DNA of 64,000 nucleotides from Shinisaurus crocodilurus (GCA_021292165.1 CM037877.1:110940789-111004788), one strand, 5' to 3'; counted from the stretch's first letter, positions 51,501 to 56,011 are shown. A program made the numbers and translations. The notes: generated by a model not told the origin, from the letters alone.

Positions 51501-54500
51501 GGGGGGGAGTAGTGTTAGGTTCTGGATGACTTGAAAACTCGAAGAAAAGCCAAGGCACGGCAGGCTTTCGAACCCAGAGACAGACCTCATAGGGGGATAG
51601 CTGACTGGAGTGTGCAAAGAGAAGAGGGCTTTATCCCTCTCACCATAGAGTGAGTAAGTCTCGCAAGATGCAGGAAAAAGTGGGCATTGAAGCTGGTCCA
51701 GGTTAGTTTATTTATTTATTTATTTATTTATTATATTTATGAATTGCCCATCTGGCCAGACATCCGGCCACTCTGAGCGATGTACAATCCAATAAAATAC
51801 AAGGGGGGGACACACACACACGCACACACACACACACACACAGTATAAAACACAATTTTATAAGCAATAAGACAATGGAATCAACTCTCTAGGGAGGTCG
51901 TGGGCTCTCCCACTCTGGAGGCATTCAAGGTGCAGCTGGACAGACATCTGTCAGAGATGCTTTGACCTAGATTCCTGCATTGAGCAGGGGGTTGGACTCG
52001 ATGGCCTTGTAGGCCCCTTCCAACTCTACTTTTCTATGATTCTATGATTCTATGATACCTATGGAGGTGGTGGGCTCTCCCAGTCTGGAGGCATTCAAGG
52101 TGCAACTGGACAATCATCTGTCAGGGATGCTTTGACCTGGATTCCTGCACTGAGCAGGGGGTTGGACTCGATGGCCTTGTAGGCCCCTTCCAACTCTACT
52201 TTTCTATGATTCTATGAATTAAAAACAGTACAAAACTTAAAAATCCTAACCCACCCCATATTCCCGCCTGAAAAGCCATGTTTTTAATGCATGGCGGATG
52301 CTAATCAAGGAAGGGGCATGGCGGAGGTCACTGGGGAGAGAGTTCCATAAATTGGGGGCTGCCACAGAAAAGGCCCTCCTCCTAGTCCCCACCAGCCTGG
52401 TTTCTCTGGCTGATAGGACAGGGAGAAGGCCGTCTGTGGCAGATCTTGTTGAGCGGCCTACTTGATGTTGCTGGAGGCGCTCCTTGAGATAAACTGGACT
52501 GGAGCCATACAGGGTTTTAAAGGTCAACTCCAACACCTTGAATTCGGCTCGGCAAACAACTGGTAGCCAGTGCAACTCTTTGAGCACTGGAGTGATGTGA
52601 TCACACCGGCGGCAGCCTTTAACCAGGCGAGCTGCAGCATTCTGTACCAGCTGCAACTTGCGAACCGTCTTCCAGGGTAACCCCTTGTAGAGCGCATTAC
52701 AGTAGTCTAGGCGAAAGGAGAGGAGTTGTAGTAACAAAGGTCAGAAAGGCTTTAAATTTGGACCCAGAGGAATGGCTAGTAACAGGTTTTCTGACCATAT
52801 CCAGCACAGCACGGAGAATAGGGGAGAAACCTATAGTGTGAGTCATGGAGGGATGTTTCACGCTGGTATCATTATTGTCAATAGACCAGGATATCGGAAC
52901 TGTCCTCGATCCCAGGAGGGAAGGTTCGATATCAACAGCTGATGCAGAAAAACACTCTGGACAAGCATAGGAGCGTTGGGATATGGGCCTGCTTGGGTCA
53001 CCAAAGGGTGATTAGAATCCGCTTAGTGTGATCCATTTGCACCGCAGCCACCATCTTTGTAATCAATGGAGATGTCAAAAAATAAGGTTAAGTAGATTGT
53101 CTTGCCAGGGAAGCAGGAAAGAGCTCCTCAAGAGCCACACTTGTTTTACTGCTGAACTTCAGGCACACCGTAGTTTTGGTTGTGGCCAAAACTCTATCTA
53201 GAGAAATTGCCACTGGCAAAGAACGGGCCTGAGTCACATCTGGGTGAAATTGTCACTCGCAGGATCCTTGTCTAGAGTGGCTCAAGGCAATGCCGAATAG
53301 ATCTTCCGTCCCAGCAACATGCATTGTCATGAGATACACCCTTCCATGATTCGAATTGTCTGCAGAGCAAGGGGAACAGATTGCGCACCAGCTTGCTTGT
53401 TGAAGAAACACATCATGGAAGCAATGACTATTAGGACCTGTACTTGGCTACGGGTGAAGACAATCTCAAAAGATGGAAGGACATTCCGGACGGCCAGTAG
53501 TTTGAGACAGGTTATATGGTACAACACTTGCCAGGTAGACCAGGAACCATGAACAGTGAGAGATAGAATGAGCTCTCCCAACCTGTGAGACAAGGAGCCG
53601 CGGCTTTCACAATGGAAGGCTGGGATACATCCATAACCGAAGCAAGGTCCTGACCGAGCTTAAAAGACAGAGCCACCTTTCCCGAGTGTTCCTGCTCGGG
53701 TCAAAAGCATTAAGGATCTGTAGTTGCAATGGTCACATGTGAAACCTGGTATATATGGCGAATGGGATGAAGATGGCCACACGGTTGAGAAAGAACTGTA
53801 TTGAATAAACAGTGACAATCCGTAAGGAGGGAGTCTGCAGGCAATGTATCCGGTCTGTCCCAAGGCAAGCTAGCTTCTCCCATGGTCAAATAAAACAGTG
53901 TCCTAAATGTAGTGGACTAACTGTGTGGACATTAGCGTAGATGTCCCCATGTTGGTAGATAGGGACAATCCTAGTAGGAGAACGTGAGAGACTAAATTAT
54001 TCTCAATAGGGGTGACAAATGGCCATTCACCAAGGTATTGGAAAATCCTGGATCCACTGCAGACATAAGTATAGATGACAAGGCAGAGAAAGTCCTGACT
54101 GGACTTCTTGGTTCCAATATGGAAGAACACATCTTTCATATACACCAACACAATTCAGACTAAGTTCATGTTCAGAGCCAACCCCTCATTTGTTGTTTTT
54201 TTTGTTTGAAATAAAAGATGCCACCAGTTAGCAGTGTCTGTTCCCTTACTGTTAAATTGGTACCGAGCTGCTGCATATTATTGTCTCAGGTTTGAGGAGG
54301 GGAAAAAATGGCAGAGTACATTTCCCACTCACGTAAAATGGAAGAGACTGTACAGAGCTGGAGGCAAAGCAGCCTGGTACCAAACCACACAGCCCTTCTT
54401 TGGAGCTGGAGGCGGTGATGCAGCCTGGTACCGAACCACACAGCCTTCGTTCAGAGCTGGAGGCGGTGATGCAGCCTGGTACCGAACCCCACAGCCCTTG

Positions 54501-56011
54501 TTCATTGCTGCAGGTGGTGATACAGTATGGTACTGAACTGCACAGCCCTTGCTCAGAGCTGGAGGCAGTGATGCAGCCTGTGATGAGTTTGCCCAATCCA
54601 TGGTTAGGACCCAAGAAAGCAATTAGAGGCTGAGGCTGAGAAGAGGCTGAGGCTGATTAGAGGCTGTGAAGTGAGGCTACATGTCCAATGCTGTGGCTGG
54701 ATGTGGGAGAAGGCACTGGAAACATACACGTGACTGCCCCTTCGTGAGGAGTTTAATTCTACACACTTTGTAAACACCGCCCCCCCCAGCACCAATGGCC
54801 TGAGGGAAAGTAGCAACAAAAAAAATCACTCACTGTGTAAACAGCTCCCTCAGACCCAACGGCCTGAGAGAAATAAATGACGGTACAGTCATGGAGAAAG
54901 AATAATTTACATACTATGAAGTAAAGTAAAATCACGAAAAGAATTATAAGAAAAACAAAACCTCAGCAGTTACGGAAAAAACGCCAATGGACTAAGAAGT
55001 CTCCTATGAGGTCACTGCAATGGTGGTCGAAAGAGAACTGAGGGAATGAGCAGGAACCCACTAGGGAGAAGTGTACTAGGATGGTGGGGGAGGGGTTCCC
55101 GCCAAAATTCCTCACTATAGAAGTTTCTGAAACAAGACTTTGCGCAGGCGCAGAGCCCATATGTATGATGCACAGAAACCACAAGAAAAAAGAGAAGCTA
55201 CTATGGTGCTTTCTGCAGCAGGTGTGCGGCGGGGGGGGGGGGGGGGAAGACAGATGAATCTGCACTCAGATTCCCACCTCTGAGGGCATAGCTGTATCTA
55301 CAGCCTCAGGGGTGGGAATCTGCACCATCCTATAGCTCCTCAGATGCCATCTGAGGAGCCATAAGATTGCTCTGTAAAGTGTGGAATTTCTCTCACACAT
55401 ATGCATACAATGTTTTCTTTCTTTAGTGTAAGGAAAGATAAGGGGCTTGACACAATTACTCTATGAACAAGATCCAGCCCATGAGCTGCCAGTTGGTCAT
55501 CTCTGGGCTACAAAGCAAGTTCAACAGATGGGGGGAAATCCAAGAAATTAGAGAAGAGACTGAATAGTTTTAATAATTTGCTTTCAAGGTTAGCAAAGGA
55601 AATAGTGATTTTTGCCAATGCCACATTTGTACCAGGTTTTCAGTGCAAAATTCAATTGTTTTTATTGTCAATTATTTTCAACTGTAAAAGATTTCACGAT
55701 CTCTAATCTAAATAACAACAAAGAAGATTGAAATCATTGTGCTCCCTACTTTATAAGTCTTTCCTTTATGGCAGAGAGAGAAAAATCAGAAACCATCCAT
55801 CTAGCAGGTGCCAAGTTTAATATCTTACTCTAAAATGAAACACTTACCTGAATGTTTCCTCTTGGAGCTGTTCCAATTGTGTCTGTAGCTGCAGATGCCT
55901 ACGTCCTGCTGGGCTGTTGGGATCTTCTATGGAATCAGACTGATTCAAACGTTCCATCAAGGCCTGGTTCTCTACTAGCAAACTACTCTTCTCCTCTTGT
56001 AGTGCAGCAAC
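11663..56011 (-). CDS. HOOK3: HOOK3, 3' portion of the gene (14 coding exons, residues ~206-718)
   Basis: Hook3 is a cytosolic adaptor that activates dynein-dynactin and links it to cargo: its N-terminal Hook domain binds dynein light intermediate chain, a long central coiled coil follows, and the C-terminus binds cargo partners such as the FTS/FHIP complex and KIF1C (established for the family). In this window I see 14 minus-strand exons: 55848-56011, 49692-49832, 45799-46000, 43680-43790, 35758-35845, 33657-33726, 31178-31318, 29117-29204, 20311-20345, 19129-19211, 17715-17815, 16039-16143, 15374-15445 and 11663-11803. All have AG acceptors and GT donors, phases agree at every junction, and the sum is 1542 nt (513 residues plus stop), exactly the human length from residue 206. 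The encoded part is the coiled coil and C-terminal tail, rich in heptad E/K/L. Residues match human Hook3 almost throughout as I recall it, which separates it from Hook1 and Hook2. The exons for residues 1-205 are outside the window. All the transposons listed here are intronic or downstream. Confidence 0.96.
11804..12442. other. HOOK3 intron segment with an old MIR-like SINE
   Basis: Apart from the MIR-like element at 11975-12215 nothing is recognised. Confidence 0.5.
11975..12215 (-). mobile_element. Old MIR/CORE-SINE
   Basis: Plus strand shows TTTATATAGCACATTTCAAG, CTTCATATACATTATCCCAG and GCAGATGGAGAGGCTGAAGC in MIR order, then AGTAGCTTGCC. Strongly diverged from the younger CORE-SINEs at 5298 and 16766. 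Confidence 0.75.
12443..13076 (-). mobile_element. Candidate solo LTR
   Basis: The 634-bp segment is bounded by CTTGA on both sides (12438-12442 and 13077-13081). On the minus strand it opens TGTAAACAAG, carries a CCAAT-like GATTGGCT and an AAATAAAC polyadenylation-like signal about 200 bp from the distal end, as an LTR would. The distal end does not finish in canonical CA, so the duplication could be chance. Ends and class are uncertain. Confidence 0.45.
13086..13117. repeat. (TG)n microsatellite
   Basis: Uninterrupted TG dinucleotides, about 15 units, ending in TATGTG. Confidence 0.95.
13745..14110. mobile_element. Palindromic DNA element (~365 bp)
   Basis: Outer arms TTTGCACGTAATGAGTAGCC and TGGCTTCTCGTTACATGTGA, plus inner arms GTGAGGGTGGGTTG / CAACCCACCCTCAC and TGGCTTGTCAACCACCC, fold around a centre near 13925. 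Related ends occur at 43145-43325 and 44005-44130. Likely a non-autonomous DNA transposon. Confidence 0.7.
14111..15105. other. HOOK3 intron, mostly unique
   Basis: Holds a short (AAAG)n run at 14290-14314; otherwise no recognised feature. Confidence 0.5.
15106..15182. mobile_element. Truncated hAT hairpin MITE fragment
   Basis: Contains CCCCAACCTGGTGCCCTCCAG and a shortened second arm, resembling one half of the 4144 family. Confidence 0.5.
15374..15445 (-). CDS. HOOK3: HOOK3 exon, residues 649-672
   Basis: 72 nt, phase 0 both ends; encodes [20 protein letters not shown] then WYNM. Acceptor AATTAG, donor GTAAGT. Confidence 0.95.
15743..15922 (-). mobile_element. 5S-rRNA-derived SINE with CR1-like tail
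   Basis: Nearly the same sequence as the 6598 copy over its whole length, same orientation, including the 5S-like AAAGCTAAGCAGGGTCAGGC and the CR1-like tail. Confidence 0.85.
15938..16032. mobile_element. Small palindromic MITE next to a HOOK3 splice donor
   Basis: GGCTGCAATCCTATGCACAC at one end is mirrored by CATGCAAAGGATTGCACTGC at the other; centre has GAGTAAGCCCC / GGGACTTATTTCTGAG arms. A related copy is at 16914. It stops about seven bases from the exon at 16039-16143. Confidence 0.75.
16039..16143 (-). CDS. HOOK3: HOOK3 exon, residues 614-648
   Basis: 105 nt, phase 0 both ends; encodes [20 protein letters not shown] through FHSLE. Acceptor TTACAG, donor GTAATT. A small palindromic transposon (15938-16032) ends about seven bases into the intron after this donor. 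Confidence 0.95.
16170..16366 (-). mobile_element. tRNA-derived SINE, diverged
   Basis: Shares GGAAGCTGCCTTATACCAAG, CCATCTAGCCCAATACTGCC and a terminal ACCACTAAGCTATGGC with the copy at 18250, where the tRNA-like A box is clearer. Confidence 0.7.
16766..17095 (-). mobile_element. tRNA-derived CORE-SINE with a nested MITE
   Basis: Minus-strand CORE-SINE like 5298-5556, with tRNA-like head ending CACCACACTGGGCTT on the plus strand and an AT-rich tail at 16766. It is split by the 92-bp element at 16914-17005. Confidence 0.8.
16914..17005. mobile_element. 92-bp palindromic MITE inside a SINE
   Basis: Interrupts the SINE between CTCA (16910-16913) and CTCA (17006-17009), giving a 4-bp target duplication. 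Arms AAGTAAGTCC / GGGACTTACT. Same family as 15938-16032. Confidence 0.75.
17390..17525. repeat. Low-complexity G/A and C/A runs
   Basis: Alternating long C, G and A runs (for example eleven C at about 17506-17516). No coding meaning. Confidence 0.8.
17715..17815 (-). CDS. HOOK3: HOOK3 exon, residues 580-613
   Basis: 101 nt; encodes [20 protein letters not shown] through [11 protein letters not shown]. The acceptor is ACAAAG and the donor GTAAGT. An open frame running further upstream is intron read-through; the previous exon's split Ser fixes the boundary. Confidence 0.94.
18250..18472 (-). mobile_element. tRNA-derived SINE
   Basis: Minus strand begins GGGGCTGTAGCTCAGTGGTA then GAGCACCTGC, a near-perfect tRNA 5' half with A box, followed by a SINE body ending in ATAAGGCAGCTTCCTATATT. 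The anticodon arm and 3' half are not tRNA-like, so it is a SINE and not a tRNA gene. Confidence 0.8.
18575..18673 (+). mobile_element. L2-like LINE 3' tail
   Basis: ACCGCCCAGAGAGCTTCAGC then TATTGGGCGGTATAG and (AATA)n. The same end is at 34207 and 49612. Confidence 0.75.
18674..19128. other. HOOK3 intron, no recognised feature
   Basis: AT-rich intron sequence with no repeat or coding signal I can name. Confidence 0.4.
19129..19211 (-). CDS. HOOK3: HOOK3 exon, residues 552-580
   Basis: 83 nt; encodes [20 protein letters not shown] then EPRYNNS, ending in a split Ser codon before GTGAGT. Acceptor TTTACAG. Confidence 0.95.
19212..20310. other. HOOK3 intron with a G-rich stretch
   Basis: 19440-19860 is G/C-rich with an internal GGATCTGACGGATCC palindrome and may be a degraded DNA transposon; the rest is AT-rich and unassigned. 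Confidence 0.4.
20311..20345 (-). CDS. HOOK3: HOOK3 small exon, residues 541-552
   Basis: Only 35 nt; encodes [12 protein letters not shown] with the last Leu split. Acceptor TTATAG, donor GTAAGT. Its phase (0 in, 2 out) is required to join the exons on either side, and its residues match Hook3, so I accept it despite the size. Confidence 0.92.
20825..21232. mobile_element. DNA transposon with TATACTCAAGTATAAGTCGA-type inverted ends
   Basis: Left end GTATATACTCAAGTATAAGT and right end ACTTATACTTGAGTATATAC are inverse copies, with CAGCACAAAAAATGTGCTG just inside the right end. The ends read TATATA on both sides, allowing a TA duplication. The centre (20935-21160) is a GC-rich palindrome of CCGCCACCCCCAGACACCCC type. 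Long open frames in this core come from base composition. Confidence 0.8.
21480..21842. mobile_element. hAT-like fragment followed by a palindromic element
   Basis: 21483-21560 has CTCCAGATGTTTTAGACTAC of the hairpin family. 21565-21842 has ends GGGGCAGTATCCAACG / CATTGGATACTACCC and inner arms CAGAAATGAGTGG / CCAGAAATGAGC, folding around a centre near 21700. Confidence 0.6.
21843..23326. other. HOOK3 intron, no recognised feature
   Basis: Largely unique AT-rich sequence between the palindromic element and DIRS copy A. Confidence 0.4.
23327..23525. repeat. DIRS copy A terminal inverted repeat (left)
   Basis: Matches the inverse of 27763-27930 across ATATGGGCTCTGCGCGTGCG, TAGCTGAGGTAAATTTTGGG and the CCCTCTCCCTCAGTTCC block. 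Its outer ~55 bases are also copied in inverse form at 23698-23753. Confidence 0.9.
23698..23790. repeat. DIRS copy A internal complementary region
   Basis: First half (ACCACTCGAAGAACCACAGT, AGGTAAGCAACCTGTCC) is the inverse of the left outer end at 23325; second half (TCTTCGTGGTCTCTGTGCAT, CACACATATGGGC) is the inverse of the right outer end at 27893-27930. A segment complementary to both ends joined together is the diagnostic DIRS feature used to form a circular intermediate. Confidence 0.9.
23833..25968 (-). pseudogene. DIRS copy A: ORF1 C-terminal remnant joined by deletion to tyrosine recombinase
   Basis: One open frame of 711 codons. Residues ~1-109 are the C-terminal part of the gag-like protein. 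The deletion junction follows (near residue 109), then a stretch translated out of frame with the overlapping RNase H/methyltransferase region, then a tyrosine recombinase over residues ~375-711. Recombinase signatures: first Arg in TSARRASEL (~523), HSTR (His ~653, Arg ~656) and the Tyr of FVSHYQVD (~689). The recombinase part is uninterrupted and of normal length for DIRS, but the joined protein is an accident of the deletion. Whether the recombinase is made separately is unknown. Confidence 0.85.
24858..25370 (-). pseudogene. DIRS copy A: RNase H end and methyltransferase-like remnant
   Basis: Overlaps the recombinase frame on the same strand in a different phase, as in complete DIRS elements. 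Shows [16 protein letters not shown] (RNase H C-terminal motif) and then [25 protein letters not shown] and [13 protein letters not shown] of the DIRS Dam-like domain. RT is absent here because of the internal deletion. Confidence 0.8.
25975..27642 (-). pseudogene. DIRS copy A: gag-like ORF1, broken by stops
   Basis: Starts at 27642 with a Cys/His-rich module ([25 protein letters not shown]) typical of DIRS ORF1, then a Lys-rich stretch, then a long Ser/Arg/Pro-rich linker ([15 protein letters not shown]). An in-frame stop lies near 27214 where copy B has a Ser codon, and another near 25972 where copy B has Gln. A 42-bp unit is tandemly duplicated at 26948-27031. Confidence 0.82.
27763..27930. 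repeat. DIRS copy A terminal inverted repeat (right)
   Basis: Inverse of the left repeat from GGAACTGAGGGAGAGGGCGG outward to CACAGAGACCACGAAGAA. The outermost bases differ from the left end, as expected because the two halves of the internal region template different ends. Confidence 0.88.
27959..27982. repeat. (CA)n microsatellite
   Basis: Twelve CA units directly downstream of DIRS copy A. Confidence 0.95.
27983..29116. other. HOOK3 intron, mostly unique
   Basis: A 22-bp unit (GGATTGATGCTCTCAGAGCT core) is tandemly doubled at about 28463-28504. Nothing else recognised. Confidence 0.4.
29117..29204 (-). CDS. HOOK3: HOOK3 exon, residues 511-540
   Basis: 88 nt; encodes [20 protein letters not shown] and QEQGSKAED. 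Acceptor CTCCAG, donor GTAGGT. The next intron (20346-29116) contains DIRS copy A. Confidence 0.94.
29430..29830. repeat. Unclassified AT-rich repeat-like segment
   Basis: Opens GGTCATTCCATGTAAAATCA and has CCTCACGGTTCAAAAGTACA and ATCATGGTGTCATATGAAAG. The style resembles dispersed repeats of unknown class, but no second copy or terminal structure is visible in the window. Confidence 0.3.
29837..29982. mobile_element. 146-bp hAT-like MITE (CAGGGCTTTTTTTC ends)
   Basis: Ends CAGGGCTTTTTTTCTGG and CCAGAAAAAAAGCACTG are inverted; inner GAACTGAGTTCC is palindromic. Flanks ACCTTGG and ACCTTGAG give an imperfect duplication. The same element, same length, is at 61131-61276. Confidence 0.85.
29983..31177. 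other. HOOK3 intron, no recognised feature
   Basis: AT-rich intron sequence; no coding or named repeat. Confidence 0.4.
31178..31318 (-). CDS. HOOK3: HOOK3 exon, residues 464-511
   Basis: 141 nt; encodes [20 protein letters not shown] through [14 protein letters not shown]. The acceptor is TCTCAAG, a less common but functional AAG type; donor GTAGG. Confidence 0.94.
31848..32038 (+). mobile_element. 5S-rRNA-derived SINE with CR1-like tail
   Basis: Plus-strand copy: GCTCAGCTTGTCTGAGCGTG then AAAGCTAAGCAGGGTCAGGC and ACTTGGATGGGAGACC (5S-like), then GGGGGTTGGACTTGATAGTC and TCCTTCCAACTCTATGATC (CR1-like), ending in ATGAAATCTATGAAATC repeats. Confidence 0.87.
32039..33656. other. HOOK3 intron with microsatellite and a possible palindromic element
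   Basis: 33036-33065 is (CA)n. 33140-33540 is C/T- and G-rich with ends AGAGCATCCTAATGCAGGG and TGGATAGGATTGCTCC that look like the element flanking DIRS copy C at 50175 and 55370. The rest is unassigned. Confidence 0.45.
33657..33726 (-). CDS. HOOK3: HOOK3 exon, residues 441-464
   Basis: 70 nt; encodes [20 protein letters not shown] and EI, the non-helical break in the coiled coil. Acceptor AACAG, donor GTAAGT. The split codon gives Lys where human has Arg. Confidence 0.93.
34040..34145 (+). mobile_element. tRNA-derived SINE remnant
   Basis: CAGTTAATACTGAGCAAGAC, GGTGGTCTGACTTGGTAGCA and GACAGCTTCCTACGTTCC parallel the minus-strand copies at 16170 and 18250. Confidence 0.55.
34207..34554 (+). 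mobile_element. L2-like LINE 3' end
   Basis: GATTGTAAGCCTGCGGGCAG then GGACTGTCTTG, the L2 3' UTR pattern, followed by ACCGCCCAGAGAGCTTCGGC and (AAATA)n. An internal ~35-bp block (GAGGGAGCGCAGGGC) is duplicated at 34233 and 34345. Confidence 0.75.
35758..35845 (-). CDS. HOOK3: HOOK3 exon, residues 412-441
   Basis: 88 nt; encodes [20 protein letters not shown] and on to GQLTTS, ending in a split Gly codon. Acceptor TGTAG, donor GTAAAG. Confidence 0.94.
35846..37101. other. HOOK3 intron, no recognised feature
   Basis: AT-rich; no exon or repeat that I can name. Confidence 0.4.
37107..37654 (+). repeat. copia 5' LTR
   Basis: Begins TGTTGGG and ends CTCACA; TATA box GGTATATAAG near 37331, AATAAA at 37540-37545. 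By eye it differs from the 3' LTR at only one place (A at 37224 against G at 41622). Confidence 0.92.
37655..41504 (+). pseudogene. copia interior (gag-pol remnant), heavily mutated
   Basis: No frame longer than about 100 codons survives. Recognisable are the primer site, a stretch around 40481-40525 with MDDLL in RT-like context, [10 protein letters not shown] at 40811-40840 and the final purine tract. At 3.85 kb it is slightly shorter than typical copia interiors. Stops and frameshifts are throughout, so this copy could not encode its own proteins. Confidence 0.75.
41505..42052 (+). repeat. copia 3' LTR
   Basis: Same 548-bp length and ends as the 5' LTR, followed by the ATAAC target duplication. 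Confidence 0.92.
42058..43679. other. HOOK3 intron with a palindromic element
   Basis: 43145-43325 has AAACCACAGTTTGCCATTAC and GGTTTGGCATTACATGTGAA arms related to the 13745 element. The remainder is unassigned. Confidence 0.45.
43680..43790 (-). CDS. HOOK3: HOOK3 exon, residues 375-411
   Basis: 111 nt, symmetrical phase 0 exon (37 codons) beginning [20 protein letters not shown] and ending QKEKD; TATAG acceptor and GTACGT donor. Confidence 0.95.
43910..44185. mobile_element. Palindromic DNA element
   Basis: GAGCCTAGACAAGCC-type left end is answered by CATGCCTAGACTCG at the right; inner arms GAAACAAGCCAGCTTC / GAAGTTGGCTTGTTTC surround CATAACCCATGGTTTG. Likely a non-autonomous DNA transposon. 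Confidence 0.6.
44486..44951 (+). repeat. Direct repeat flanking a HOOK3 exon, copy 1
   Basis: Runs from ATATGGAGAAGCTAATATTA to CTTGTCACAAAAGT and is nearly identical to 48740-49221. It has no terminal inverted repeats, no TG/CA ends and no clear target duplication, so the class is unknown. Confidence 0.85.
45418..45622 (-). mobile_element. Old CORE-SINE
   Basis: CCTAAAGTCATCCAGTGAGC and CCATTACACCATACTGATC mark the CORE and tRNA-like parts in minus orientation; more diverged than 5298-5556. Confidence 0.65.
45799..46000 (-). CDS. HOOK3: HOOK3 exon, residues 307-374
   Basis: 202 nt, the longest coding exon here; acceptor TCCAG, donor GTGAG. Encodes [10 protein letters not shown] through the coiled coil with [19 protein letters not shown] to ETYKRQ. 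It is flanked by two near-identical ~470-bp direct repeats (44486-44951 and 48740-49221). Confidence 0.96.
46655..47135 (-). mobile_element. Degraded L2-like LINE coding fragment
   Basis: Parallels the better copy at 52246-52737: GGGAGCCAGTGTAACC, TGTACTAACTGCAG and TGTACTGCAATAGTCTAAAT match the coding 3' region of ORF2 in minus orientation, with many changes. Confidence 0.6.
47245..47400 (-). mobile_element. Old CORE-SINE
   Basis: TTTGAGGTAGGTTAGGCTGA and GAATTTGAACCTGGGACTC are the CORE and B-box regions in minus orientation. Confidence 0.65.
47401..48524. other. HOOK3 intron, no recognised feature
   Basis: No exon or named repeat seen. Confidence 0.4.
48525..48595. repeat. Compound (CA)(CG)(CA) microsatellite, Z-DNA-prone
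   Basis: About 70 bp of unbroken purine-pyrimidine alternation: GTGCACGTG, then CA repeats, then about nine CG units, then about 13 CA units. Confidence 0.95.
48740..49221 (+). repeat. Direct repeat flanking a HOOK3 exon, copy 2
   Basis: Same unit as 44486-44951 with a ~13-bp extra piece (GATGGTTGATCTA) near 49037 and scattered substitutions. Upstream flank GATGTCAC differs from copy 1. Confidence 0.85.
49462..49585. mobile_element. hAT-type hairpin MITE with perfect 8-bp target duplication
   Basis: Flanked by TCCTAAAG at 49454-49461 and 49586-49593. Arms include TTGGACTTCAACTCCCATC and GATGTAGTCCAAC. Confidence 0.85.
49612..49674 (+). mobile_element. L2-like LINE 3' tail
   Basis: ACCACCCAGAGAGCTTCAAC then TATTGGGCAGTATAG and (AATA)n, lying directly upstream (plus-strand order) of the HOOK3 exon at 49692. 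Confidence 0.75.
49692..49832 (-). CDS. HOOK3: HOOK3 exon, residues 260-307
   Basis: 141 nt; acceptor TTTACAG, donor GTAAA. Encodes coiled coil beginning [19 protein letters not shown]. Both ends are split codons that agree with the neighbouring exons. Confidence 0.95.
50175..50498. mobile_element. Left half of a palindromic element split by DIRS copy C
   Basis: AGAGCACAATCCTATGG at its start is mirrored by CCATAAGATTGCTCTG at about 55359-55374, on the other side of the DIRS element. Inner TCTAGCAG/CTGCTAGA arms at 50330-50365. The pairing is by eye and moderately secure. Confidence 0.5.
50826..50930. repeat. DIRS copy C internal complementary region
   Basis: ACCACTCGAAGAACCACAGT, AGGTAAGCAACCTGTTC (inverse of the left end) joins TCTGTGCATCACACATATGG (inverse of the right end), the same plan as copies A and B. 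Confidence 0.85.
51880..52046 (+). mobile_element. CR1 LINE 3' end, first copy
   Basis: GGAGGTCGTGGGCTCTCCCA through GAGCAGGGGGTTGGACTCGA and CCTTGTAGGCCCCTTCCAAC to TCTATGATTCTATGATTCTA, the octamer-like CR1 tail. Confidence 0.85.
52047..52217 (+). mobile_element. CR1 LINE 3' end, second tandem copy
   Basis: Same order and orientation as the copy before it, about 90 percent alike by eye, again ending TTCTATGATTCTATGA. Confidence 0.85.
52246..52737 (-). pseudogene. LINE ORF2 C-terminal fragment (L2/CR1 group)
   Basis: 163 open codons carrying the conserved end of vertebrate non-LTR ORF2: [63 protein letters not shown] and LKTWLF. It lies C-terminal to the RT core; the endonuclease and RT core are not present, so the insertion is 5'-truncated. 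Confidence 0.85.
52741..54356 (-). other. DIRS copy C interior, no open frame
   Basis: Degraded sequence between the LINE and the 51-bp array. Short similarity to the RNase H part of copy B around 53440-53580 is the only domain clue. Confidence 0.45.
54357..54585. repeat. 51-bp tandem array in DIRS copy C ORF1 region
   Basis: The motif GCTGGAGG/GCTGCAGG starts at 54357, 54405, 54456, 54507 and 54558, giving spacings of 48, 51, 51 and 51. All are multiples of three, so the array could once have been translated. Confidence 0.85.
55191..55847. other. HOOK3 intron next to the 55848 exon
   Basis: 55200-55375 is the right half of the palindromic element split by DIRS copy C and contains a ~21-base G-run (55228-55247). 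The rest is unique. Confidence 0.5.
55848..56011 (-). CDS. HOOK3: HOOK3 exon, residues 206-260 (5'-most in window)
   Basis: 164 nt; starts in phase 0 after a TAG acceptor with the motif [10 protein letters not shown] and ends in a split Arg codon (AG|A) before GTAAG. It includes the [20 protein letters not shown] stretch of Hook3. DIRS copy B ends only about 80 bp upstream of its acceptor, so branch point and polypyrimidine tract must lie in that short interval. Confidence 0.95.

Larger units (their letters stand above)
51698..52740 (-). mobile_element. L2/CR1-group LINE 3' portion inserted in DIRS copy C
   Basis: Minus strand: coding end 52737-52246, then a 3' UTR and a terminal (AAAT)n run at 51706-51734. 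Two CR1 3' ends split the UTR at 51880-52217, and a (CA)n lies at about 51808-51842. Confidence 0.8.
50499..55190 (-). mobile_element. DIRS-like retrotransposon, copy C (old, degenerate)
   Basis: Inverted terminal repeats (left ~50499-50700, right ~55010-55190) share CATATGGGCTCTGCGC, GAACCCCTCCCCCACC and AGTACACTTCTCCCTAG blocks. The internal complementary region is at 50826-50930. ITR sequence differs clearly from copies A and B, so this is another subfamily or much older. No long DIRS frame survives; 53285-53600 retains wording similar to the RNase H region of copy B. It is invaded by an L2-like LINE. Confidence 0.8.

Noticed and set aside
54252..54622. Small repetitive protein of 90-120 codons
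   Set aside because: It is the translation of a 51-bp array inside degenerate DIRS copy C.
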